A DNA stretch of 64,000 bases, from the NCBI RefSeq assembly GCF_004364435.1, contig NZ_SOCT01000004.1, positions 248,001 through 312,000 of the forward strand, written 5' to 3'. This DNA is from Pseudomonas sp. LP_7_YM. GTDB lineage: Bacteria > Pseudomonadota > Gammaproteobacteria > Pseudomonadales > Pseudomonadaceae. The notes under the pieces were generated by a model. It had not been told where the DNA came from, did no database searches, and was given only the letters and a program-made list of their open reading frames with translations. Both the position numbers and the translations under genes were made by a program. Positions 49,799-58,451 of this stretch are shown piece after piece (position 1 is the stretch's first letter; each line of letters begins with the position of its first letter).

Positions 49799-50770
49799 AT
49801 GCCGCGAACCCTGATTCGGAAGAACCCCAGCGACTTCAAGACACTGCCACTGTTCGTCGAAGCCACCCCCGAAGGCCTGAGTTACCAGAGCGTCGGGATG
49901 CCGCTCAATTTTTCCCAGACCCTGCAGCGTCGTCGCAAGATCGAGGTGGAGGACAGCGAGCGCTTTTCCACCGAGCTGGCCAATCTGGGCGTTTCGGTGC
50001 GACTGACCCTCAATTGGCAGAATCGTGATTACTGGGTTCTGGTGCGCCAGCGTCGTCAGGACCGCGGCGATGTGGTCTTGAAGCTGATTTCCGGTTACGT
50101 CCCGGCCCATGAGCTGAACCTGCCGCTGCACACGGCGATCCAGGAGGTGGCTGAGGAATGCCTGATCGAAACGCCACAAGGCTGGCTCGGCGGTCGGTTC
50201 AACGACACCTGGCTCCCCACGCCTTATGCCGCTGCGTTGCACTATCGAGAAGCCCTGCCCTTTCGCCTGAGCCCGCTGTCCGGCGCTGCACGGCCGGTGC
50301 GTTGCGGCAGCCTGACGCTGATCGAACGCCCCCGCGCTTACGTTCATCTGCCCACCGCTTCGTTGCAGTTGATTTATGACCTGCGCCTGGAGGTGCCGAA
50401 GGAGGCGCGCCCGCTGAGTCTGTTTCATGTCGATGAGGTACTGGAGAAGGATCAACTGGTCACCCGACTGAACCGCAGCAAGCCTGACCTCTACCTGATG
50501 CCACTGGAGAACGGTTCACCGCTGCCGGAGCTGTATACCCTGAGGAATGACAAGCTGACGCCCGCTGGCACTCGCGGCCTGTATCTGGCGGAGAGCTTCG
50601 CTGCGCAGCAGGGCTGGGTGGTACGAGATGAGAGGATTCGCTGGAAAGACTGGTTGCTGCAACAGGGCATGACGCCGCTAAAAGCGGAGAAAACCGGGAT
50701 CAAACGCCGGTTGAAAGTGGGCGCTAAACAATTGCTGCGCATTGCGCGCAAGACGTTGCATAAGTCGTAG
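49799..50770 (+). CDS. Nudix-like protein with an altered Nudix box
   Basis: A 323-aa cytoplasmic protein conserved in Pseudomonas. The segment around residues 100-125, AIQEVAEECLIETP, resembles the Nudix box. It keeps the EVAEE core (the metal-binding Glu set), but the usual Arg is Gln and the usual Gly is Leu, and the spacing from the preceding Gly-x5-Glu is 9 rather than 7. A C-terminal Lys/Arg-rich tail (KRRLKVGAKQLLRIARKTLHKS) may bind nucleic acid. It follows the aldo/keto reductase by 36 bases; GGAG lies 9 bases upstream of the ATG. Confidence 0.75.
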   Translation: MPRTLIRKNPSDFKTLPLFVEATPEGLSYQSVGMPLNFSQTLQRRRKIEVEDSERFSTELANLGVSVRLTLNWQNRDYWVLVRQRRQDRGDVVLKLISGYVPAHELNLPLHTAIQEVAEECLIETPQGWLGGRFNDTWLPTPYAAALHYREALPFRLSPLSGAARPVRCGSLTLIERPRAYVHLPTASLQLIYDLRLEVPKEARPLSLFHVDEVLEKDQLVTRLNRSKPDLYLMPLENGSPLPELYTLRNDKLTPAGTRGLYLAESFAAQQGWVVRDERIRWKDWLLQQGMTPLKAEKTGIKRRLKVGAKQLLRIARKTLHKS

Positions 50771-50804
50771 AGGGCTCGCGCGGTATCAAATGCTTGAATG
50801 AAAT

Positions 50805-50898
50805 CTGTAGGAGCAAGCCTGCTCGCGAATGCGGTATTGACGCCCCTGAAAACGCGGCGCACCTACCGACCTATTCGTCAGCAAACTCACTCCCACAG
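50805..50898. repeat. REPIN-like element
   Basis: CTGTAGGAGCAAGCCTGCTC at 50805-50824 is echoed in inverted form by AGCAAACTCACTCCCACAG at 50880-50898, with several mismatches, and both arms end in TTCG/CGAA-type inner sequence. This is the REP pair common in Pseudomonas intergenic DNA. It fills most of the gap between the Nudix-like gene and hldE, whose stops face each other. Confidence 0.75.
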
Positions 50899-50952
50899 TT
50901 TTGCGTCACCCTTCACATCGCGCCATTCGGCAAAAGTTGAAGGGCTACCCGA

Positions 50953-52374
50953 TCACTGCCCGCGAATTTTCTCGACAATGGCAGTGGTCGAGCTGTTTTC
51001 TACCAGCCCCAATACCCGCACTTCACCGCCGTAAGCCTGCACGATCGGCGCGCCGACCACCTGGTCGACGCCATAGTCGCCGCCTTTGACCAACACGTCA
51101 GGCTTGACGTGGGTCAGCAGGTTTTCCGGAGTGCCTTCAGGGAAGCTGATCACCCAATCCACGGCGCCGAGCCCCGCCAGCACCGCCATGCGCCGGTCAA
51201 CGCTGTTGATTGGACGACCAGGGCCTTTCAGGCGACTGACCGAGGCGTCGTCGTTGACCGCGACGATCAGGCGATCACCTTGCGCCCGAGCCTGCTCCAG
51301 GTACGTCACGTGGCCGGCATGGAGAATGTCGAAGCAGCCGTTGGTGAATACGATCTTCTCGTTGTGCGCGCGCGCGTCGTCGATGGCCAGCAGTAATTGG
51401 TCGAGGCTCAATACGCCACGTTCCGAGCCCTCGGCGCGCTGGATTGCGCGGCGCAGTTCTGGAGCGCTGATGGCCGCAGTACCCAGCTTGCCTACGACAA
51501 TGCCGGCGGCGAGGTTGGCCAGCGCTACCGCGTGGGGCAATTCCTCGCCCGCAGCGATGGCAGCCGCCAGGGTGGAGATCACTGTATCGCCGGCACCGGT
51601 GACATCAAACACTTCGCGGGCACGGGCGGGCAGGTGCAACGCCTGTTGATCGGGACGCAGCAGGGTCATGCCGTGTTCACCACGGGTCACCAGCAATGCG
51701 CCGAGTTCAAGCTCTGCCATCAATTGCGCGCCCTTGGTGACCAGCTCGTTCTCATCGACACAATGGCCGACGACGGCCTCGAATTCGCTGAGGTTTGGCG
51801 TAATGACGCTGGCCCCGCGATAAATAGCGAAGTCTTTGCCTTTGGGATCGGCCAACACCGGAATGCCGTGATCACGGGCAGCCTGGATCAGCACTTGATG
51901 GTTTTTCAGCGCGCCCTTGCCGTAGTCCGATAACACCAGCACCTTGACGCCTGAAAGAAGTCCATTCACATCACCAATCAGGGCCTGTGCGTCGGTGGCG
52001 AAGGGTTCTTCGAAGTCGATGCGCAGCAACTGCTGGTGGCGGCTCATGACGCGCAATTTGACGATAGTGGGCTGGTGGGCAATACGCTGGAAGCGCGTGT
52101 TCACGCCTGCGGCCTTGAGGCTATTGCTCAGGCTCTCGGCAGCTTCGTCCTGACCGGTGACGCCGACCAGGGACGCTTTTGCGCCCAATGCAGCGATGTT
52201 CAACGCCACGTTGGCAGCGCCGCCCGGCCGATCTTCGATCTGATCGACCTTGACCACCGGAACCGGAGCCTCAGGTGAAATTCTCGAGGTACCGCCATGC
52301 CAATAGCGGTCGAGCATGACATCGCCCACTACCAGAACTGGTGCCTGATCGAAACGCGGCATGGACAACTTCAT
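50953..52374 (-). CDS. hldE: Bifunctional heptose kinase/adenylyltransferase HldE
   Basis: HldE makes ADP-D-glycero-D-manno-heptose, the heptose donor of the LPS inner core. The 473-aa product has an N-terminal ribokinase-like domain (VLVVGDVMLDRYWHG, RPGGAANVALN, catalytic DVTGAGDT) and a C-terminal nucleotidyltransferase domain (TNGCFDILHAGHVTYLEQA). The ATG at 52374 gives the standard N-terminus; the longer frame to 52452 is unsupported. It lies 226 bases downstream of msbA on the same strand. Confidence 0.97.
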   Translation of the reverse strand: MKLSMPRFDQAPVLVVGDVMLDRYWHGGTSRISPEAPVPVVKVDQIEDRPGGAANVALNIAALGAKASLVGVTGQDEAAESLSNSLKAAGVNTRFQRIAHQPTIVKLRVMSRHQQLLRIDFEEPFATDAQALIGDVNGLLSGVKVLVLSDYGKGALKNHQVLIQAARDHGIPVLADPKGKDFAIYRGASVITPNLSEFEAVVGHCVDENELVTKGAQLMAELELGALLVTRGEHGMTLLRPDQQALHLPARAREVFDVTGAGDTVISTLAAAIAAGEELPHAVALANLAAGIVVGKLGTAAISAPELRRAIQRAEGSERGVLSLDQLLLAIDDARAHNEKIVFTNGCFDILHAGHVTYLEQARAQGDRLIVAVNDDASVSRLKGPGRPINSVDRRMAVLAGLGAVDWVISFPEGTPENLLTHVKPDVLVKGGDYGVDQVVGAPIVQAYGGEVRVLGLVENSSTTAIVEKIRGQ

Positions 52375-52600
52375 CGAACAACCCGTAACTAAGAATGAAC
52401 AGGGGCGGAATCTTAGCACAGGGTTTGCGAAGGCTTGAGAACCAAGAGGCAAACTCGGTATGACCGTCGCGCGACGGATTACCTGAGACAGCGAGCTTGT
52501 TCGGGGAGGCGTCAGGGCAGGCGAATGATCGCTGACTGTGCCACAGCTTCCGCGCGCAGGCTCACTCCCATGGGGTTACGCGCGAGTAGGGAAAGGTCCG

Positions 52601-54403
52601 TCAGACGGCTCCAACCGGCGCAGGCTCGTCCAGGCCCATGGCGTGCAGACGCGCGTAGTAGCCGTTGTGTTCCAGCAATTGGGAGTGGGTGCCGCGCTCG
52701 ACAATACGCCCTTGGTCCATGACCAGAATCAGATCGGCGCGCTCGATGGTCGAGAGACGGTGGGCGATAACCAGCGTCGTCCGGCCCTTCATTACGTGAT
52801 CCAGCGCTGCCTGAATGTGGCGCTCGGATTCGGTGTCCAGCGCCGAGGTCGCTTCGTCGAGAATCAACAGCGGCGCATTTTTCAGCAGCGCGCGGGCAAT
52901 CGCCAGACGCTGACGCTGACCACCGGACAGCAGCACACCGTTTTCACCCACCTGGGTATCGAACCCTTCGGGCAGCTGATCGACGAATTCCTTGGCATAG
53001 GCATCGGCAGCGGCCACTTCGATATCCGCCCGCGGCGCACCGGCCAGATCGCCATACGCAATGTTGTTGGCGACGCTGTCGTTGAACAGGGTGACGTTCT
53101 GATTCACCTGGGCAACATGTTTACGCAGGTTGCGCAGACGGTAGTTCTCGATCTCGACGCCATCGAGCAGGATCTGCCCCGATGTGTGGTGATAGAAACG
53201 CGGAATCAGGTTGGCCAGCGTCGACTTGCCGCTACCGGAGCGCCCGACCAGCGCGATCATCTGCCCAGGGGCAGCGGTGAAGCTAATGTCGTGCAGTACC
53301 TGACGCTGGGTTTCGGGGTAGGTGAAGCTCAGGTTGCGAACTTCCAGAGTGCCCTGCACGCGCTCCAGTTCCACGGTACCGGTATCAAGCTCGGGCTCTA
53401 CATCTAGCTGCTCGAAGATGCTCTCCGCGCCAGCAACGCCTTTCTGAATGGTGGAGCTGACTTCAGACAACTGACGGATCGGCTTTGGCAACAGACCTGC
53501 GGCGGTGATGTAGGCCACCAGATCGCCTGCAGTCGCATCGCCCCGCAGCCACAACACCAGAAACATCAACACGGCCATGGCGGTATAGATCACCAGTTGC
53601 AGCATCGGCGTGTAGATCGCGCCGGTCTTGGTCATGCGCAGCTGTTTATCCGTGTTGCTGGTGCTGGCCTTGGCGAAGCGCCCTTCTTCGTACTTTTCGC
53701 CGCCGAAGCTGCGAACCACGCGATAACCCTGAATGGTTTCGGACGCAACGTGGGTCACGTCGCCCATCGCCACCTGGATTTTCTTGCTCTGCTTGCGGAA
53801 TTTTTTGCTCGAGCTGCCCACCATGATGGCGATCAGCGGCAGGATCGCCAGCATGACGATGGTCAGTTTCCAGTTCATCCATACCAGGTAGATGAACAGG
53901 AAAACGATGGTCAGACCTTCGCGGATTACCACCTTGATGGCATCCGTGGCGGCGCCGGTGACCATGGTTACGTTGAAGGTGATGCGCGAGATCAGATGCC
54001 CGGAGTTGTGGGTATCGAAATAACGGTTGGGCAGGACCAGCAGTTTGTTGAACAACTGCACCCGCAGATCGTGAACCAGCCCCAGAGAGACCTTGGCCAG
54101 GAAATAGTTACCCAGATAAGACCCCAGCCCCTGCCATGCCGCGATCAATACGATCAGCAGCGGCACGGCCTGCAGCAACTTCAGATCGCGCAGGTAAGGC
54201 ACGTTGGGGAACAGCACCGCCTGGGGGTTGGTCAGGCCATCGACGAAATACTTGAGAATGCCGGCCAGCATGGGCTGGGTCGAGGCGAAGATGACGAAGC
54301 CGACGATACTGAGCAGGAAGATGCCTACATAAGGTTTCACATAAGTCAGCAGTCGGAAATAGATTTTCAGGCTGGAGGATTCGCGTTTCTCTGGCGTGCT
54401 CAT
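52601..54403 (-). CDS. msbA: Lipid A export ATP-binding/permease protein MsbA
   Basis: MsbA flips lipid A-core across the inner membrane. The 600-aa half-transporter has six membrane helices (about 1-330), then an ABC ATPase with Walker A GRSGSGKST, the Q loop, signature LSGGQRQR, Walker B LLILDEATSALD and the switch His in VIAHRLST. The ATG at 54403 (MSTPEKRESS) gives the usual family length of 600. An ATG two codons upstream is also possible. It is divergent from the LPS-kinase-like gene at 54510. Confidence 0.97.
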   Translation of the reverse strand: MSTPEKRESSSLKIYFRLLTYVKPYVGIFLLSIVGFVIFASTQPMLAGILKYFVDGLTNPQAVLFPNVPYLRDLKLLQAVPLLIVLIAAWQGLGSYLGNYFLAKVSLGLVHDLRVQLFNKLLVLPNRYFDTHNSGHLISRITFNVTMVTGAATDAIKVVIREGLTIVFLFIYLVWMNWKLTIVMLAILPLIAIMVGSSSKKFRKQSKKIQVAMGDVTHVASETIQGYRVVRSFGGEKYEEGRFAKASTSNTDKQLRMTKTGAIYTPMLQLVIYTAMAVLMFLVLWLRGDATAGDLVAYITAAGLLPKPIRQLSEVSSTIQKGVAGAESIFEQLDVEPELDTGTVELERVQGTLEVRNLSFTYPETQRQVLHDISFTAAPGQMIALVGRSGSGKSTLANLIPRFYHHTSGQILLDGVEIENYRLRNLRKHVAQVNQNVTLFNDSVANNIAYGDLAGAPRADIEVAAADAYAKEFVDQLPEGFDTQVGENGVLLSGGQRQRLAIARALLKNAPLLILDEATSALDTESERHIQAALDHVMKGRTTLVIAHRLSTIERADLILVMDQGRIVERGTHSQLLEHNGYYARLHAMGLDEPAPVGAV

Positions 54404-54509
54404 GGTCATCGATACGATAAAAAGAGCCGAAATACTAACACATGGGCAGTGGATTGGGCCTCGGATGACCTGCTGAGGTATCATGGCCGCCATTTTCGAA
54501 GGAGCCCGC

Positions 54510-55172
54510 ATGCGCGCACTCGCCTACGCTGACTACCAAGCCTTACGCAGCGACGCCGAAGTCATAGAAGCCGACTTCTTCGGGGACAAGGTGCTACGCC
54601 TGACCGACGGCAACTTCATGAAGCTGTTTAGGCGCAAACGCCTGATTTCGTCGGCGGCGTTCTTTCCCTACGCCAAACGCTTTGCCAGCAACGCCCTGAC
54701 CCTGCGCAAACGCGGAATTCCCTGCCCACACGTACTGGGCACCTACCGGGTGGCCGATATTGCTCGCGATGTGGTGCATTACGAGCCATTGCCAGGCCAG
54801 ACACTTCGCCAACTGATTGCGGACCCGGCGCATTTTCAGGATGCCGCGCTCCTCAGCGAATTCGGACGCTTCGTAGCCCAATTGCATAATCAGGGCATCT
54901 ACTTCCGCTCGCTGCATCTGGGCAACGTGGTGGTGACCCCTGAAAACGACCTGGGGCTCATCGACATCGCCGACATGAAAACCCAGCGTCGTGCGCTGCG
55001 CAAAAGCCTGTGCCTGCGCAACTTTCAGCACATGCGACGCTACCAGCACGATCATGCGTGGCTGCTGCAGCAGGACGGGGATCTGTTTTTTGAAAGCTAT
55101 AGCGCGCACAGCGCACATCAGTGGGACCGCCAGATACTCAGCGAGCATCTGGCAGTTGCAGGGCAGGCGTGA
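54510..55172 (+). CDS. LPS-kinase-like protein (toluene-tolerance family)
   Basis: A 220-aa protein of the WaaP/RIO-type kinase fold. HLGNVVVTPENDL aligns with the HxDxxxxN catalytic loop of such kinases, though the catalytic Asp position reads Leu, and LIDIADM aligns with DFG. The ATG at 54510 has AAGGAG 6 bases upstream. It starts 106 bases from msbA, in the opposite direction. In P. aeruginosa a similar gene sits between msbA and waaL (from memory), which suggests a role in core phosphate handling, but the altered catalytic residue leaves activity open. Confidence 0.8.
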   Translation: MRALAYADYQALRSDAEVIEADFFGDKVLRLTDGNFMKLFRRKRLISSAAFFPYAKRFASNALTLRKRGIPCPHVLGTYRVADIARDVVHYEPLPGQTLRQLIADPAHFQDAALLSEFGRFVAQLHNQGIYFRSLHLGNVVVTPENDLGLIDIADMKTQRRALRKSLCLRNFQHMRRYQHDHAWLLQQDGDLFFESYSAHSAHQWDRQILSEHLAVAGQA

Positions 55173-55175
55173 AGG

Positions 55176-56390
55176 TCAGCTCAGCGTCGTTTTCTTCTCG
55201 GACTTGCCGAGACACAGCGACAGCACGAACGGCATCCACACCACCATCCACATGGCACGGGCGCGACCGAATACGGTGAACACGTCGAACTGTTGAGCGA
55301 CGGTGGCAAAGACCCAGATCATCAGAATCGCCATGCCCAGGCTTTCTGCCCGGTGGCGCCATGCACGAAAGCCAAGCCACAGCCACAGCCAGATCCACAA
55401 CGCAGTAAACGCAATACCGTACTGCACCGCCGTATCGAGGATCAGATTGTGGCAGTGGCCGAACACCACCCCGCCTGCCGACACTTCGTAATCGCTGCTC
55501 AGGCCAATGCCCAGCCAGGGCCGCTGATGAATCAGCTCCAGGGCGCCCTTCATCAATACCATGCGCTCGGAATCACCACGTTGCAGGATCGACGGTTCGA
55601 ATATCGCCAGCGCTACAGCTGCAACCAGCGCCACGACCGCCAAGGTCCGGTAGAAGCGCCCGCCGCCCAGCAACACCACCACACCGGCCACGGCCATCAG
55701 CGAGACGATCGAACCGCGACTGCCGGTCATGATGACAAATGCCACCGAACACGCCTGCAGCAACGCCCAGACCACGCGACCCGTTAGCTTCTGCGGCCAC
55801 CAGGTGCAACTGAGCACGACCAGCGCAGCGATGGTGTAACCCGCCGGGTTGGGGTTGTCCATGAAACCGCCGAACCCGTACATCCGGTCGATGCCGCGCA
55901 TGGGGTAGGCGATCAGGGCGGCCAGCGAATACAGCCCGGCCAACGTGCCCCAAATAATCATCATGCTCTGCAACGGCCGGTTGAATGTGCGCCCCCAGAC
56001 GATCCAGCCAAGGATCAACATGAGGAAAAACAGTTCGCGCTTGATGATGGTCAGATAGCGCTCGGCGCCAACACTCCATGCCAGCGAGATCAGCGACCAG
56101 CAGAAGATCAGCAGAAACAGCCATAGCTCGCGCCGGTTTAGCACCGTGTGACGAAACTCATGAAAATAACGAACGATCAGGTAAAGGCAGGGCAGGTAAA
56201 CAAACGCGGTCAGCAGCCAGCTATAGAATTTCAGCGTCGGCGTCAGTAAAACGCCGGCCACGCTCCAGAACAGGCCAAATGCCAGGAGCACGCCGGCGAC
56301 ACCCAGATGTTCAGTGACGGAGCGCAACTGCAGGCTCCCTTGCGCGATGACTCGGCTTAACAATGGCAGGTCCTGTAACGATTGACTCAC
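55176..56390 (-). CDS. O-antigen ligase-like membrane protein (Wzy_C family)
   Basis: A 404-aa polytopic inner-membrane protein with about 11 helices (GVAGVLLAFGLFWSVAGVLL, ELWLFLLIFCWSLISLAW, WLGIGLSSDYEVSAGGV). A periplasmic loop holds the conserved His motif GHCHNLILDTAVQYGI. It probably joins O-antigen to core (WaaL); in P. aeruginosa waaL lies at this place (from memory). The start is GTG at 56390, overlapping the GT2 stop as GTGA; the frame to 56444 would run into that gene. Confidence 0.85.
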   Translation of the reverse strand: MSQSLQDLPLLSRVIAQGSLQLRSVTEHLGVAGVLLAFGLFWSVAGVLLTPTLKFYSWLLTAFVYLPCLYLIVRYFHEFRHTVLNRRELWLFLLIFCWSLISLAWSVGAERYLTIIKRELFFLMLILGWIVWGRTFNRPLQSMMIIWGTLAGLYSLAALIAYPMRGIDRMYGFGGFMDNPNPAGYTIAALVVLSCTWWPQKLTGRVVWALLQACSVAFVIMTGSRGSIVSLMAVAGVVVLLGGGRFYRTLAVVALVAAVALAIFEPSILQRGDSERMVLMKGALELIHQRPWLGIGLSSDYEVSAGGVVFGHCHNLILDTAVQYGIAFTALWIWLWLWLGFRAWRHRAESLGMAILMIWVFATVAQQFDVFTVFGRARAMWMVVWMPFVLSLCLGKSEKKTTLS

Positions 56391-57271
56391 TGGGCACCCT
56401 TGGGCTTGCGGTATTTGAACATGAAGTGCCTGAACCTCTTCCATGTCACTCGGTTCCAGCGATGGACCGGAAGACTGGCAAACAGCCCACGCGCAAAGGG
56501 CTTGTCCGCCACCACCGACTCTTTCAAGGCCTTGTTGATGATCGCCAGACGCCCTGCATCATAAGCAGGATTATCCCTGTAGGCCTCGATGACTTTAAGG
56601 TCATAGATCAACTGGCTCTTGTAGGCGGTCTTGGAAATATTGGTTTCATGTCGACGGTACAGCGTCACACGATCCGGAAGAATGTGGACCTGATACCCGG
56701 CCTTGGCGATTCGTAGGGTCATCTGGAAGTCCTGGACCTTGATCGACGGGTCGTAGCCGCCTACCCGGTCAATGGCTTCACGCCTGTACATGGCGACCGG
56801 CCCGCCGACGGCATAGGCATCGGCCAGTAACTCGTCGAAGCTCCAGCGCTGAACCGGGGCGTGACTGGCAAACTTGTGCTTGAGTGGCCTGCCCTGAGAA
56901 TCGATATAGATGACCTTCGCGCCCAGCAGGCCCACCTCCGGGTGTTCCTGCATGTAGCTGACCTGACGCCGGATGCGCCCGGCCAGCATTACATCGTCGG
57001 AATCGTGGGTCACCACAAGATCGCCACGGGCATGGCTCAGGGCATTGTTCAACGCGGCGCTGACGCCCTGGTTTTCCTGCTGATAGAACTGAAAGCCGTG
57101 AACCTGACGCAGCGCTTCGATTTTCTCGGCGCTGGCGTCGGTCGAGCCGTCGTTGACGACGATCAGCTCGAAGTTGTCATAGTCTTGCTCAAGGACGCTT
57201 AGCAGCGACTCTTCGATATAAAGCTCATGATTGAAACATGGCACCAGAATCGAGACTAAAGGCCATTTCAT
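56387..57271 (-). CDS. Family 2 glycosyltransferase (WapR-like)
   Basis: A 294-aa GT-A enzyme starting MKWPLVSILVPCFNHELYI, with VVNDGSTDAS and the metal-binding DxD-type THDSDDVML. The acceptor loop GGPVAMYRREAIDRVGGYD and a C-terminal membrane-association patch rich in Arg follow. The sugar and linkage cannot be read from sequence; position next to the ligase gene matches wapR, a rhamnosyltransferase of the P. aeruginosa outer core (from memory). The start ATG at 57271 has AAGGG upstream. Confidence 0.88.
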   Translation of the reverse strand: MKWPLVSILVPCFNHELYIEESLLSVLEQDYDNFELIVVNDGSTDASAEKIEALRQVHGFQFYQQENQGVSAALNNALSHARGDLVVTHDSDDVMLAGRIRRQVSYMQEHPEVGLLGAKVIYIDSQGRPLKHKFASHAPVQRWSFDELLADAYAVGGPVAMYRREAIDRVGGYDPSIKVQDFQMTLRIAKAGYQVHILPDRVTLYRRHETNISKTAYKSQLIYDLKVIEAYRDNPAYDAGRLAIINKALKESVVADKPFARGLFASLPVHRWNRVTWKRFRHFMFKYRKPKGAQ

Positions 57272-57430
57272 ATCCGCACTCGACCCTTGGCATCTGACTG
57301 CGCAGTCACAGGCCATATCCCCGGAGGTTGACGGTATATTCCATGACACTTTGCTGCTGGAAAAAATGGCATGCGGAGATTATCTGATTTCAAATTAATA
57401 TCGTTATATTCAGCGCATAAACCGTTCAAA

Positions 57431-58387
57431 TCAAATTCCTAACGCTGCTCGCAGCTTCTCGAATCCGCTCACGGGCGCCTGTGCGCGCAACGGCGGTTCA
57501 AGTTCGCGGACGATTCGTTCGCCGATCGCTCCAAATCCAAACTGCGACACTGCCAGATCGCGACCATTGACCGCAATACGCTCAGCGAGATTAGGGTCCT
57601 CACGCAGGACTGCGAGCTTTTTCTGCAGCTGCGGGATGTCGTTGTAAAAGACTACGTTGTGCATGTCCTGCAAGCCTAACGCACGATTCTCGGCTTCACC
57701 TTGATCGTAGGCAAGCAGTACGCACCCACAGGCCATCGCCTCGAAATTCTTGATCATGTATTCACCCATACCGACATCCGCGCTGATGAAAAAGCGGATG
57801 CGGTTCAAGGTGTCGCAATACTCTTCGCCGGACTTGGTGCGGGTCACCACCAGCTTTTCAACCTGGCCGAGCTCATCGAGCAACGCTTTGCGACCGCTAT
57901 AGGCCACGCTGTTGGTGCTGCCGACGAACGCCAACTCGATGTCCCGCTCGCGCCCCTGATCGCTCAGCAGGGTCTGATCATAACCCTTGGGCACGAAGAC
58001 TGCGTCGAAGCCTTCCTGGCGCAGCCGCTCGCTGACCACGAAGCCGGAGCTGAGCACCCGGGCCCACGGCAGCTTACGATAGTGGGCACTGAACTTGCCG
58101 GTGTACTTGCAGGAAATGTAGTTCTGGTAGGCGTCGTGCTCGAGGATGACCAGATTCGGAACCGTACGAATGAAGCTCGCCTGACGAATTTCCTGCTTGA
58201 AACGCAGAAAGAACACAATACGGTCGTATTGCGCCACGTCCACGTGCTGGCGGAAGTAACGCCGCAGATTGCGCTGCTCGTCGGAACTCAGCCAGCGCAG
58301 ATCACATTCGCAGTTGGCTGCGACGCCTTCGTATAGACGATCCAGAATGGCGCGCTGCTCTTTCTGGACCAGACATAGAACTTTCAT
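57431..58387 (-). CDS. Glycosyltransferase-like protein of the LPS core cluster
   Basis: A 318-aa protein, probably a GT-B fold with a C-terminal Glu-rich region, as seen in ELAFVGSTNSVAYSGRKALLDE and SADVGMGEYMIKNFEAMACGCVLLAYDQ, where KNFEAMACG is the nucleotide-sugar binding Glu motif. The ATG at 58387 has AAGGAAG upstream. It lies between the GT2 gene (159-base gap) and the deacetylase gene on the same strand. Donor and acceptor are unknown. Confidence 0.75.
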   Translation of the reverse strand: MKVLCLVQKEQRAILDRLYEGVAANCECDLRWLSSDEQRNLRRYFRQHVDVAQYDRIVFFLRFKQEIRQASFIRTVPNLVILEHDAYQNYISCKYTGKFSAHYRKLPWARVLSSGFVVSERLRQEGFDAVFVPKGYDQTLLSDQGRERDIELAFVGSTNSVAYSGRKALLDELGQVEKLVVTRTKSGEEYCDTLNRIRFFISADVGMGEYMIKNFEAMACGCVLLAYDQGEAENRALGLQDMHNVVFYNDIPQLQKKLAVLREDPNLAERIAVNGRDLAVSQFGFGAIGERIVRELEPPLRAQAPVSGFEKLRAALGI

Positions 58388-58451
58388 GAGCTTCCTTTAT
58401 AAAACCAGATCACAGCGCGGCCGCCCGCTGCCTTGAGGACATCGAGGGCAA

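Noticed and set aside
48875..50455. A 526-codon minus-strand open frame
   Set aside because: It is antisense to the aldo/keto reductase and Nudix-like genes, whose motifs are clear.
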